From Leucosporidium creatinivorum (taxonomy: Eukaryota; Basidiomycota; Microbotryomycetes; Leucosporidiales; Leucosporidiaceae), in NCBI GenBank assembly GCA_001600635.1, contig BCKL01000011.1, positions 373,383 through 437,382 on the forward strand: 64,000 nt of DNA, given 5' to 3'. Position 1 is the stretch's first letter. Every line of letters begins with the position of its first letter. The notes under the pieces were generated by a model, which was not told where the DNA came from, did no database searches, and worked only from the letters and a program-made list of their open reading frames with translations. Positions 44,255 to 56,344 of the stretch are shown piece after piece. The position numbers and the translations under genes are program-made.

Positions 44255-44968
44255 CCTAACGAGCAGCGAGTCGAAGAAGCGAGAAACGACGAGGGAGCGG
44301 CGGGAGGGGAAGGAGCAACTCGAGAGCGAGCGCGAAAGACGGTCGACTCTTGCCATCACTTGCAAGTCTCTTCCAGACGGTCTCAAGGTGAGTTCTGCAT
44401 CTCTGTACTTCTCGCAGCTCTACTGTAGCGCTCATGCTCGCTCTTGCACCACCACAGAGCTCTCAGCAGCGCTCGTCTCGCGTTCACGCCGCGTTTCGAC
44501 TTGGAGCTGCTCGTTCTCACCAGGTAGGCTGTCGTTGAAGCTAGCAGCGGGCTCAGGTGTAGCAGGGATGCTGTCGTCGAGTCTGCAGCCGACCCCAGCT
44601 TGCCTGGGCCTCGTTCTGTTGCGCGAGTCGCCGGCAAAGCGCTGTGCTGACGCTCTGCTCCCTTGCAGGTCCAACACTCGCCTCGCAGAACCGTCTCAGA
44701 GGAGTCTATAGCCTCCAACAGAACTTCGGCAGCTCTCGAAGCTCGCCAGCTCACGCTGGTACATCCCACCGTCGGCGCCTCTAGCCGAGGTGAGTTGCAT
44801 GACTTATTTGCCGGCTTACAGAACCAAGCTGAGCTTCCACCTCCTACAACAGTACATCCTCTGGCTCTACCTACCCTTTCTTGGCCTGTTGGCCTGCGTT
44901 AAACGCTCAGGTGGGTTCCTCGGCGCTTCACAGTTGAGGTCGGCCGAGCTAATCTGCCGCCCAACAGG
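44255..44968. promoter_or_regulatory. Divergent region between ArgJ and TEL1, with spliced-leader signals
   Basis: About 710 bases between outward starts. On the plus strand several donor/acceptor pairs follow each other: GTGAGTTCTG near 44389 with an acceptor near 44458, GTAGGCTG near 44524 with TTGCAG near 44668, GTGAGTTGC near 44790 with CAACAG near 44850, and GTGGGTTCC near 44911 with CCAACAG at 44967, directly before the TEL1 ATG. I read these as a multi-exon TEL1 leader; no continuous coding frame joins to TEL1. Confidence 0.45.
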
Positions 44969-47900
44969 ATGTCTGCCGTCGTCCGACGCTTCCACGAGAT
45001 CATCGAGCTGCTCGAGTCGGACAAGATCAAGCAGCGCAAGGAAGGAACCGATAGCTTTCGCGAGTTCCTCTCGCTGAAGAGCAACTTCGACATCCTCAAG
45101 GCCGACCGCTCCGTCAACTGGACCCAGACCCTCCAATCCCTCTTCCACCTCGTGATCACCGAACGCAATGCCCTCGCCGTCAAGGCCACCGCACCCGCCC
45201 AGCTCCGTCTCGAGGCCGGCGCCGAGCTCGTCGCCTGGACCGCCGAGCGAGTTCACCTACTCCTCACCAAGAAGGGCGTCAAGGGGCTGTTCAACCACCT
45301 CACCCAGATGGTCGCCGTCGGAGGCATCGTCCAGGTCTACGCACTCTCCTACCTCCGCGCCCTCAACCTGATGTTCAGCCATCCTCCCCACCTCGAACAC
45401 CTCGACGAGCGGCAGTGGACCGACATCGTCACCATGTGCTTCGGTGGAGCACTCGGCGACAAGGTGCGCATAGGGCAAGAACTGGAGGACGCCGAGGCCA
45501 TGGACGTCGACGAGAGCGGACGACGGAAGCGCGCGTTGCGAGTCACCTCGGACGATGAGCGAGAGACGACTCCGACTCGCCGCACCTCCAGCCCCATCGA
45601 GACCGAGATGCTCAAGTGTATCGAGATGGCCTTTCGCAGCAAGTCGGCGCCCTTCCTCCCCTACTCGCGCATCATCTTCACCAAGTTCCATCGCTACCTC
45701 CGCCAGTTCACCAGCGACACAACGGCCCACCTTCCCGCGCTCACCGCCCTCAACCTCGCCTTCGCCGAGCTCGACCTCAACGATCAACTCGCCATGCGCG
45801 AGCTCGGAGGGAAGCTGTGGTCCCACATCATCGGACTGTGGCCGACCAAGAGCGCCACGCTCAAGGAGCAGGTAGTCATGGCCCTGCGCTACCTCCTTCC
45901 CTTCGTCTCTCCCAACCGAGACCCGGCTCATTACCTCGTCGAGCCTCGCCTCAAAGCGCTCTACGAGGCCGTTCTCACCGAGCCCACCCTTCGCTCGCGT
46001 GAGAACTACGACCTGCACGTCGATCAGCTTCGTCTGGGCTTAGAGGAGGATGGAGGCGCAGCGGCGAGGAAAGGCGCAGTCAACGAGACGAGGGCGTTCC
46101 ATTCGGCTACGTTCCGCATCGGCAACGACTTCAACGACAAGCAGGCCGTGGGATGGGCCGTCCTCGAGCTCGGCGCCGACAGTCTCGCTCGTATCCACGA
46201 CTTGTCGGACATGGCCATCGCCGCTCCCAACGGTACACCCGAGGGATCAGGAAGGAATAAACGCCGCAAGGTGAGCTCTAACCAAGCCTCTCGCTGGGTC
46301 GTGCTGACGCCGGTCGCCTCTCACAGGTGGAGGAGCCGCTCGCCGAACTCGTCAGCTCGCTCTCCGACGCTTCGCTGGGCGTCAACGTCCTCGTCTTTCG
46401 CCTCCAACTTCTCCTCTTTCTCGTCGAGCGACACTGGTCTTCCCTCCACCTCACCACCTGCCAGCGCATCCTCTCAGCTCTCATTCCCCTTCTCTCGCAA
46501 GGCGACACCCAAGTCCAAAGCTGGGCCTTCCTCGTCGTCGCCTCGATCGGACACCACGACCTCCCCAGCAGCGCGCTCGATGCTCAGCAACCAGGGCGGG
46601 AGCGCAAGGGTCAAGCCTCTTCGTGGGATCATGTCTGGATGCTCGCCCTCCGCAAGATCGCCAACCCCAGCCTCTCTCGCGTCGCCGCCCACACGGCCAA
46701 CGTCCTCCTCGCACACGACCGCGTCAGTTCAGCACCTCTCGCCACGGCCATCGAGAGCCTCGCCAAAGATCTCGACGTGCAAGGTCCCCACTTCCCTACC
46801 GACGCCGTCTGCACTTTCCTCGAGTGGTGCATCGTCCTCGCCGCGACCGACGTCCGCCTCTATCGCCTTCACTTCTCCGACAAGGTGTTCTCCTGGATCA
46901 CCAACGCGTGGAAGCCGCTCGACGGCCTCTACCGACCTCACGGCTTCGCGCACGCTCGTCCTCGCTCCGACCCCTTCTCGCCCTCCCAGCTCGTCTCCCT
47001 CATCGCCAGGGTCTGCAATATCGACCGCGCACCTCGACTACCCTACGACTACGTCGTACCCGATGGCCCCATCGCCTCGATGGCGCTCGACCAGTGCGAG
47101 ACGGCGGCGTTGCGCGACTACATCGACGCCAAGGTCCCTCCGTACTCGCGAGACGAGGCGACAACCCTCGCCAAGGTTCGCACTCCCGAGTCGGTGGCTC
47201 TCCTTGCGAGCGCAGGGGCGGCTGAGGATCTCGAGCATGCGACGGAGAGGCGCATCTCGGTGTGGCTCCAGCGACTGCTCGAGAAGCTCGCCAGCGACGC
47301 CGAGGAAGGAGTTGGAGGAGGGATCGAGCAGTGGAGTGTCATGGATGTAGAGACGACCCGGCGCCATCTCGACCTCGCATCGGTCGCCCTCGTCGTCGAA
47401 GGCCTCTTCGCCTTCTACAAGCGCCGAGAAGGCAAGGCGACGATCAAGGCCGCCGCCGACATCCTCTCGAGGCTCGCGCCTACCGTCGGCTTGTCCAAGT
47501 GGTACGTTGAGCTCGTGATGGGCATGATGGCCCAAGCTGACCCCTTCTCCTCGCTCACAGGTCTCCCCTCGATCGCGCCTTCCTTCTCGGCGGACTCAGC
47601 CCCATATTCGTCCCGCTTCCCGACTACCCCTCCGTTCCCTACCCTGTCCTCATCGACCCTGGTCCAGCTTCCGACCTCCCTCGTCATCTCCTTCCTCAAC
47701 GTCAGCGCCAGTCCACCGAGATCGACTTCGCCTCGTTCGAACTCGTACTTCTGCAGACTTTGTGGCGGGAGCCCAACACTCAGGCGGCGCTTGAGGAGAT
47801 CACCTCGGTCCTCACCAATATTCTCTCGGGCGCCACCAAACCCAACGAAGACGACGAGGACGGCCAAGCGCCTCAAGCGACCCAGGCTGCGCAGCGACTT

Positions 47901-50900
47901 CGCAAGGCGGAGCAGACGGAGCTGGACGCCGACTTTGGCGAGATGAAGGTAGCCTCGAGGGCTGCGCAGATCTTAGGACCTGCAGGGCAGCTCCGAGCGG
48001 GAGTGGCGACGATGGCGGCGACAATTCGAGGACTCGTCTCGGGCGAGATGGCGAGGTCGGGCACGATGGGCTCAGTGAGGCTGCAGGGGGTCATCAACGC
48101 GATCGTCGAGGCAGATGGCGCGGAGGCGATCGTCATTGCCGAGCAGATCTTCAGCGCCGTTCGAGCGGGAGTCGTCACCCTCAGCGTCGGGCAGGCCGAC
48201 GAACTCCTCCAGCATCTCGGTAGTGAGCTCCTCCCCGACTACCGTTTCGCTCGCGACGAACGCTTCGCCCTCCTCGGCCTCAAGTTCCTCGAGTGCACAG
48301 CGTCAATGTGGATCGATGTGGACGATTCGGAGGCAGCAGCGGACCTCAGCAACAACGCTCGAACGCTCGTCGCCTGGTACACCAACTCGCTCCATCGCCA
48401 AGTCCTCGCTTCCTGGCGCGTCCGGCTGCGCTTCACCGCCTTCCTCGACGTCTACCTCTCCATCGACAGCACGCAAGAGCTCTGGGACCGAGGCGGACAG
48501 GCAGCTCGATCGGCCGAGGGCGAGGCCATTCTCCCCACCGGCATCGTCCCCAGTATGCTCAGCGACCGTGACTTTCGAGTGCGCTTCCGAGCCTCTTCGT
48601 CGGCGCCACAGCTCTTCACCTTCCTCTACATCAACGACCTCCCCGCGCCTCCCCTCTTCGCCGACATCAAGAAGCACGTCGAGACCAACTTGAGCGAGTT
48701 CGAGAAGGTCCTCACCCAGATCATCTGCCACGCCAACATCATGATCGTCTCGGCTAGTCGTCGTCGCGCACCCTACAACTTCCTCCTCGCCCGAGTATGC
48801 GCCGATGCGCCCGAGTACATCCCTCAATCCGAAGCCGTGCTGCAAGGCGCCGCCGAACGACTCGGGCTCAAGAGCCTCACCGACCTCTACCACCTCTACG
48901 CTCGCTACGCCACGCAGCTCCACTACGGCCAGGGAGAGCGGACACCCGAGCCTCTTCCCTTCCGCGTCTGCGGCTACCCCTCTCTCCGCGACGCTCGAGT
49001 CGCCGAGTTTCGCCAGACGGCGAGCTTCTGGCTCAGCCACCCCGAGGGACAGGACGCCTACAAGAAGCTCTGCGATGTCACGAAGCAGTCCTACCAGGCA
49101 GGAGCCATCGAGGCGTTCCCCGAGGCAGCCGCTCTCATCCTTGCCAAGGGCTTCGCCAGGGTCACCCAGCAGATGGACCCGGTCGAGAACGTCGAGGCCG
49201 AGGTGGACCAACTCGCTGCTTTAGCAGGGTGCGGAGACGCCTACCAGGTCGGCGAACTCTTCGCCTCGCTCGCCAGCGACATCGCCGCCGAGCTCCTCGC
49301 CCTCCTCTACGAGAAGACATGGCCGGCTGTCGGAGGGGAGGGCGACTTTCACCCTTCCCTCGCCCACGACTCGAACGTGGCACGAGCATTCCAGACGATC
49401 CTCCCTCTCCAGGACGACATTCCGCTGATCGAAGCCACCCCCCTCTACTTCGACCTCCCCACCATCCTCGCTGCTCTCGACTGGCTCGAACGCAAGCACG
49501 CCGTCTTCGCCCAGCCTTCCACCCTCTTTGCAGTCGTGCACGAACTGCTCGACCGAGTTCACCTCGCCCCCTTCGTCGACTTCCAGCGCTCCAAGCTCTT
49601 CGCTCTCGCCCTCGCTCTGGCTCTCGGAGGACGCTTCACCAGCAACCCCACCATCCTCGGCCTGCTCACGGAGAGCCTCGTCATTCTCCTCCCTCAACCC
49701 GACCTCGCTGCCCTCGTCGTCGGCATGCTAGAGTGGTCTCTCCGCCAGTGGCTCAGCCTCGGCGCTGAGGTCGTGCTCGCGTCAGGCGCCGACCTCTCTG
49801 CCAACCTCGTTCGCGCGGCGCACGCCTGCAAGAAGCTCCTCGACACGCCAGGGACTCCTCAAGTGTACGATCTCGCCAACGTACTAGGCGAGTACCTCGG
49901 CAAGGCGGTCGATGACCTCGTCGCTCTTCACGAGCCCACCGTCACCGAGGCGTACCTTCTCTGGCCATGGCCGCTCATCGAGACGTCGAGCCTTTCGCTC
50001 GAAGCCCTCGAAGGGGCGCTGTCGACATCCTTCGCGCCGGTCGGGAAGTTCAGCGTCGTGCAGGCGTTGCGCAATCGGCAAGACTTCGCCGACAGCTCCC
50101 AATGCGGGCTCATCCTCTGGCGACTCATGGAGTCGTTGTCTTCCTCGACTTCACCGGAGACAGCGGATAGCCTCGCTCTCGCCGACCTCCTCTACGAAGC
50201 AGGCGGAGCAGTCGACGCACCAGCACTCGACCAACCCATCGACTCGCCGAGCAACTCGACCACGGCTCGCATCGAGGATGACAGCGGAATCAAGCTCGCG
50301 ATCGTCGCCAAGGTCCTCGGATGCCTTCACCACCCCGACCAAGCGCTCGTGCACAAGGCGTTCGCAACAGCTCGCCTGCTGTTCAGCGTTCCATCAGCGT
50401 CCACCCTCTTCTCCATCGGCAACCTCTCGCCCTCGCTGTCACCCCTCGCAACCATCCTCTCCCACAAGTCTCTCCTTCGCCCTTCCCGTTTACGCGCGCG
50501 AGCAACGAGGCGGCTGGAGGAGCTCAGAGAGGACCATCGCTGGATCGACGCCGGCGAGGACTACTCGCGCTGGGTCAGCGACTTTGTTCGACTCCTCGCC
50601 GACTGTCGCGCGGAGAGTGAACCCTTCTACGCTCAGCTCGACTCGCTCGCCGTCGCCAACCCCGCCTTCGCCGCCTCCATTCTCCCTCACCTCGTCCATT
50701 CGATCCTCTTCCAAGCGGCCAACGCTACCGACTCCACAACTCGCAAGCAGCTCTCAGAGTACCTTGGCGCTCTTCTCCGCAACACTGAGACCAGCGTCGA
50801 GTGTTTGAGCGCCATCGTCGACCTCGCCGCCTCCATCCGTCGTCATCCTCGTCCTGACCTCGCCGATCCTCTCTCCAACTCGGACATGTGGCTCGACATC

Positions 50901-53900
50901 CCTTGGACCCTCCTCGCCGAGGGAGCTGTCAAGACGGGCGCCTACCTCACCTCGCTGCTCTTCATCGAGCTCGCTCACGAGTACCAGGGCCTCTTCAAGC
51001 CCAAGGAGGGAGGACAGGCGGCGGGACGACAGCTCGACAACCGAGGGCAGGAGGCGCTGTACGCCATCTACGCCAAGATCGACGAGCCCGACGGCTTCTA
51101 TGGACGCCAGTCGAGCGACGTTCGCAAGGCTCTCGTGCGCCGCTACCACCACGAGAACCGCTGGAGCGAGGCTTTCGGAGTGCACGGCGCCGAGTTCGAG
51201 AGTCAGGATCGCAGTCTTTCGTCCTCCTCTTCGGTCCCCACCGCTGGAGTCGTGCAATCGCTTGCGTCGTTTGGCTTCAATCGCCTCGCCATGTCCATCC
51301 TCGCCCCAGCTCGCGCCGAAGGAGGAATCGACAAGCAAGACATCGACGCCGGCCTCCCTTACGAGCTCGCTTGGCGTACCGCTACTTGGGATGTACCCGT
51401 CGAGCGGAGCGCCTCCTCCACCTCCTCCGCCTCCCTCTACTCGGCCCTTCGCGCCGTTCATGCTGGTCGCGAGGCGGAGGCACTCGAGAGCGTACTCGAT
51501 TCGGCGATGGTCTCCGAGGTCGGCAAGCTCTCCACCGTCAGTCTCGACCTCCCTCGTCCTGACATCGAGGTCGTATCCACCGTGCTCGCCCTGCGCGAGG
51601 TCCGTCGGCTGGCAACGCTTAAGCTCGGCGATCGACTCGACCCTACGTTGACCGCCGACCTTCATCGCATCTCGCCCTCCTTCACGTAAGCTTGCTTCTT
51701 CCCTTCTGCCATTCTACAATGCTGACTCGCTCCCTCGCAGCTTCCACCAAGCCGACCACATCCTCTCGACTCGCATCAGCATCCTTCGGGGCATCCGCGC
51801 CGCCGAGCAAGCCGAGGCCATTGGAGACGACTTCGCCACAGCGCTCTACCGCGATGCCAGCAGCGTTGAGCGATCCTGCCTCGTCAGCCTCAGTGCCGCC
51901 GCGCGGGACAGCGGCCACCTTCAAGCTTCGATGAACGCCGTCACCCTCGCCAACAAGCTCGTCGAGTCGGGTTCGAGGGCAGACGACGTCGACGAGGAGC
52001 TCGCCAAAGTGCTCTGGGCACAAGGCGAGCACAGCACGGCGATCGCGCTACTCGAATCGCTCAGCGGACGAGGACTCAGCAAGAAGGCGCTCATCTGGGC
52101 TCGTCTCGTACGTCGCCGTCTCCTCCCCCGAACGCTTCTGGTTCGCGAGCTGACTCGATTTCTCTGACAGGGAGAGTGGATGACCGAGGCTCGACTTCGA
52201 AGCTCTCGCGAGGTCCTCGATGGATCCTTCGAACCGGCTGCGCGAGCTCTCGACGCCTCCTACAGCCCCACCGAACGCTCCCAAGTCTTCTCCTCCTTCG
52301 CCGTCTTCGCCGACAACCAGTACCAGGACAGCTTCAAGGCCATGCAGGAGCGCAAGAAGCGGTTCGAGACGTACCGCAGGCGCAAGGAGCACGAGTTGAG
52401 CGAGATACAGCGCGCGCTCCAGTCGGGACGGGACAGCGGCGCCAGCAGCCATCAGCTCGAGAAGTCGAAGTCCACCACTCAACAACATCTCGACGAAGAT
52501 GAGCGTCAGCTCGCCGACGCTGTCGCCACGACCAACAACATGCTCCAGCGCGCTCTGGAGAACTACGCTAGCGCCCTCGCCGAATCCGACGAGCACGACG
52601 ACAAGATCCTGCGTTTCGTCGCCCTCTGGCTCGCCCACTCGGACGACGACGACCTCAACAAGTCACTCGCCCCGCTCGTCAAGACCATCCCTTCGCACAA
52701 GTTCGTCTTCCTCGCCTATCAACTCTCAGCTCGCATCTCCAAACCGACCCGAGCCACGCCGTTCTCCGAGACCATCCTCAGGCTCGTCACCAAGCTCTGC
52801 ACCGACCACCCCTTCCACAGCATCTTCCCCGTCAACGCCCTTCGCGACACCGCTGGCTCCTCTGGCAGCTCGCGCGGCCGCCGCTCCTCCACCGCACCCT
52901 CAGAGTCGAACCTCTCAAATCGTAATCGAGCGCAGGCAGCCAACGAGGTCATCGACAAGGTCAAGCGCGTCAAGACGCTCGTCACTCGCGTGGAAGCCAT
53001 CGAGCTCGCCTGCGAGGCCTACCGCGAATGGGCGGACGTCGATCTTCGCGCAAAGAACTCGGGATGGACGGCCGGCACCAAGGGAGTCGTCAAGAAGGGT
53101 CAGCTCAAGATCACGCCCTCGGCAAAGATCCTCACCAGCGTTCGCAAGCTCCCCATCCCTGTCACGAGCTTCAATCTTCCCGTCGACCCCACCTGCACCT
53201 ACGACCCCAAGACCTTCCCTACCATCGTCAAGTACAAGGACGTCTTCGAGAACGCGGGAGGAGTCAATATGCCCAAGATCATGTGGTGTGTCGGTGATGA
53301 TGGTGTCGAGTACAAGCAGCTGGTACGTCCTTGCTGAGCTCCGAGCTCGGCGCTCTGCTCCGTCCCTCGCTCGCTAACCCTTCTCACTCACGCTCACAGC
53401 TCAAGGGAAACGACGACATTCGTCAAGACGCCGTCATGGAGCAAGTCTTCACCCTTGTCAACACTCTCCTCGACCGCGACGAGAGCACTCGGCGCCGCAA
53501 GCTTCACATCCGCACCTACAAGGTCGTGCCGCTGCAGAACGCCACCGGTCTCATCGAGTTCGTCAAGGACACTCGCGCTCTCGGGTCAATGATTGAGCCG
53601 CTCTACGAGTGAGTTGACCGCCGCCGCTCTCCTCGCCGAGCTCCGCTAACGGTCCTCCATCCGCAGGAGTCTGCCTCCGACCTACCTCCGACCTCGCGAG
53701 GCTCGCAAGAAGATGCAGGACATCGTCAAGACTTCAGATCACGCCGAGACGCTCGCCGCAAAGGACGCCGCGTTCAAGAAGGTCCTCTCTCGCATGCCGC
53801 CCATGATGCGCCACCTCTTCTACCAGCAACACAAAACGCCTTCGATCTGGTTTGACATGCGGCTCAACTACTCGAGGAGCGTCGCCACCACCTCCATCAT

Positions 53901-54613
53901 CGGTCACATCATCGGGCTCGGAGATCGACACGTCTCCAACATCCTCATGGACACGGTCAAGGGCGAGCTCGTCGCCATCGACCTCGGCGTAGCTTTCGAC
54001 CAGGTGAGTAGAGACTTTCCTATCTCAGCTTCGACTCGTCGCTGACCGCACCTCTTGACTTCTACAGGGCAAGCGACTTCCCATCCCCGAGCTGGTGCCC
54101 TTCCGCCTCACCCAAAACCTCGTCGACGGCTTTGGACACAGCGGCGTCGAGGGTGTCTTCCGCCGCTGCGCCGAAGAGACGCTTCGCGTCCTCAGGAGCC
54201 GCTCAAACGTTCTCCTCACCGTCCTCGAGGTCCTCAAGCACGATCCTCTGCAGAACTGGTTCGTCCGGAGTTCCTCGTCTCGCGCTAAAGCTAAGTCCTA
54301 CCCCGCGTATGCAGGGCCGTATCCGCCGCCCTCGTCCGTCGAGTGCAAGGCTCCGAGTCTCGCGACGTCGACTCGATCGAGGACCTTCCCGACGACGCCG
54401 ACCGAGCTCTTCACATCGTCTCGACCAAGCTCGACACCAAGCTCAGCGTCGCCTACACCGTCAACCAACTGATCCAAGAGGCCACCGACGTGCAGAACTT
54501 GGGCCGAATCTTCCACGGTAAGCTTTTGCCAGAGCAGGAGAGCTCAAGCTGAGCCAGAGCTGAGCCAGAGCTGACCTCGGCTCTGATCCACAGGCTGGCA
54601 ACCTTACCTCTAA
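44969..54613 (+). CDS. TEL1: Serine/threonine protein kinase Tel1 (ATM homologue)
   Basis: Ten exons (44969-46270, 46327-47501, 47561-51685, 51741-52107, 52171-53322, 53400-53608, 53667-54003, 54068-54258, 54315-54517, 54594-54613) join in phase to 3,026 residues. The N-terminus has a Tel1/ATM N-terminal (TAN) motif, [21 protein letters not shown]. Most of the protein is helical repeat, followed by a FAT-type region before about residue 2500. The kinase domain carries [15 protein letters not shown] (near 2710), the catalytic loop [11 protein letters not shown] (near 2860) and DLG in [10 protein letters not shown]. The last 33 residues are a FATC domain ending [13 protein letters not shown]. 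The stretch [14 protein letters not shown] followed by [14 protein letters not shown] is specific to the ATM/Tel1 branch. Tel1 signals double-strand breaks with the MRX/MRN complex and maintains telomeres. Confidence 0.95.
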
Positions 54614-54916
54614 GGAGGACCTTGAATTGTACTTATACCACCCATCAGTAGCTCGATACCCCCCGTCTCGTCCTGCATCACTACCCCTCGTCGTTTCTCG
54701 CTTACAACGTCGCCGAGCCAAGGAGAGCGCGAGGCGAGAGGCATGAGATGGCAAGACAGCCTGGTGCTGCGTCAAAAGGGGCTACGTTCATCAATTCCAT
54801 CTGTACGTAGCCGCGGCTCGACCCACTTTGAAAGCACACACTCGTCGATCAGTCTGTGCAAGCGGTCGGTCAGCCTTCGGCCGAGGTGAGAAACGAGCCG
54901 GAACATTCGACTCGCC
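54614..54916. other. Convergent region between TEL1 and the block B F-box-like gene
   Basis: 303 bases. The end of TEL1's last intron just upstream (54545-54580) contains a short tandem repeat of AGCTGAGCCAG. No gene is seen. Confidence 0.4.
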
Positions 54917-56344
54917 TCACAGCTCTGAGTACCACACCTCGCGCGTGAAAGTTCCCAATGCACGCTCATCGCGCTGGTAGCGTACGAAGCGTGTCTCCTC
55001 ATCCCCGCGCACGTCGACCGTCGCAATGCTTGTCTCGGCGCGGATGAAGGAGAAGAGCTGCTCGAGGGGAGTGTCGAGGAGGGTAGAGGAAGTGTCGTCC
55101 AGGTCGAGCAAGAAGATGGCTTCGGAGGTGGCGAAGACATTGGTGAGGGTGAGGGACTCGAGCTTGGGGAAGGAGGAGAGAATCGCCGAGAAGGGGAGGG
55201 GAGCGTTTGTCTGCGAAGGCAGGGCCATTAGCTCCGGGGGCTCGGGCAAAGCTCGAGATGGACTCACATCTTCTCCATTGGGCTTTGGTACAGCTAAAGA
55301 CAAGTCGCGCACCTGAGGAAGCGACAGCGGCTTCCAAGGCTCGGGGGGAGCAGCTCGTACACTGCCGACAGCGCTGTAGTGAGTGTGCTCAAGAGTGACC
55401 TTGTAGAGAGACGAGCTCGCGGCAAATGCCAGCAACAAGTCGACGAGGGAGCTTGGAGCATCGAACATGTAGGAGAAGCTGAGGCTCAGCACTTCAAGTG
55501 GGCTGACGGTCGGGGTTGACTGCTGGCAAGCTTCGTTAGCTTGCGTCTATCAACCGGGCTCGCGCGGACGTACACTTGTCGATGAGTGTTGCACGATAGT
55601 CTGAGCGCAGCTGGAAAGCGCATCGCGAGCGTACAAGGGCTGGCAGGGATGCAAATGGCGAAGGGTGGACAGGGAAGCGGCGCGCGCCGAGTCTGAGCCC
55701 AGCACAATCTCGCTCAAGAAACTGACAGGACAGTCGAGTTGCTCCAGCTTCCCGAGATCTTGCTGTGGTAGCTCATGCATCCACCACACACGGTCAGCTA
55801 CGAAAGTCCGAAGCGACGGAACCGCTCGGCCGACGCTAAACGTCTCGTCCTGCCATCCAGAACAATCTTGCAATTCGAGTCGGCGTAGATTGTTCAGTAG
55901 GGGCAGCGCATTTGTGATAGGGGCTGGCACCTTAAAGTGCCCCTCCTCGCCAGGGTGGAATGCGAACGTGGTCAACGCCGAGAGGAGAGGGAGGGCGACG
56001 AAAGACATCTTTGTGTAGGCGGGAGACAAGCACCAGGCGAGAGTCTGGACCATAGAGCGCAAGCGGTCAAGGTGGTAGAGATGCGCCATGCCCGAATCGT
56101 CCGTATCATCCACACTCCAGGCGACTTTCTGCCAAGCGAGCGGGCGAGCGAAGGCGGCGAAGGTGCGGTTGACGAGGGCGAGAGTGCACAGGGTCCGTTG
56201 CGCGGAGTCCCACTGAGCTTTGTATTTGAATAGATCGTCACTGGGGAGCAAAACGCAGTGGACGACGCGACCGATGAGCTGGGGAGGGAGACGAGGGGAG
56301 GAAAGAGTCGGCGAGGGAAGGGTGGAGAGCTGTTGCTGGGCCAT
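54917..56344 (-). CDS. F-box-like protein, block B copy
   Basis: Three exons on the minus strand (56344-55574, 55522-55268, 55210-54917) join in phase to 439 residues. The start MAQQQLSTLPSPTLS is shared with the block A gene. The F-box-like part is LPPQLIGRVVHCVLLPSDDLF followed by LVNRTFAAFARPLAWQKV. After that come irregular leucine-rich segments (NALPLLNNLRRLELQDCSGW, LPQVRDLSLAVPK, FPKLESLTLTNV). Such proteins usually recruit targets to SCF ubiquitin ligases through Skp1; expanded F-box/LRR families are common in basidiomycetes. The second intron is a multiple of three and also open, so retention would add 19 residues. Unlike the block A copy, the frame is intact to the end. Confidence 0.75.

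Noticed and set aside
45168-54521. Many long frames overlapping TEL1 on other frames and the minus strand
   Set aside because: They are shadows of a GC-rich coding sequence; the TEL1 exons join in phase and carry family motifs.
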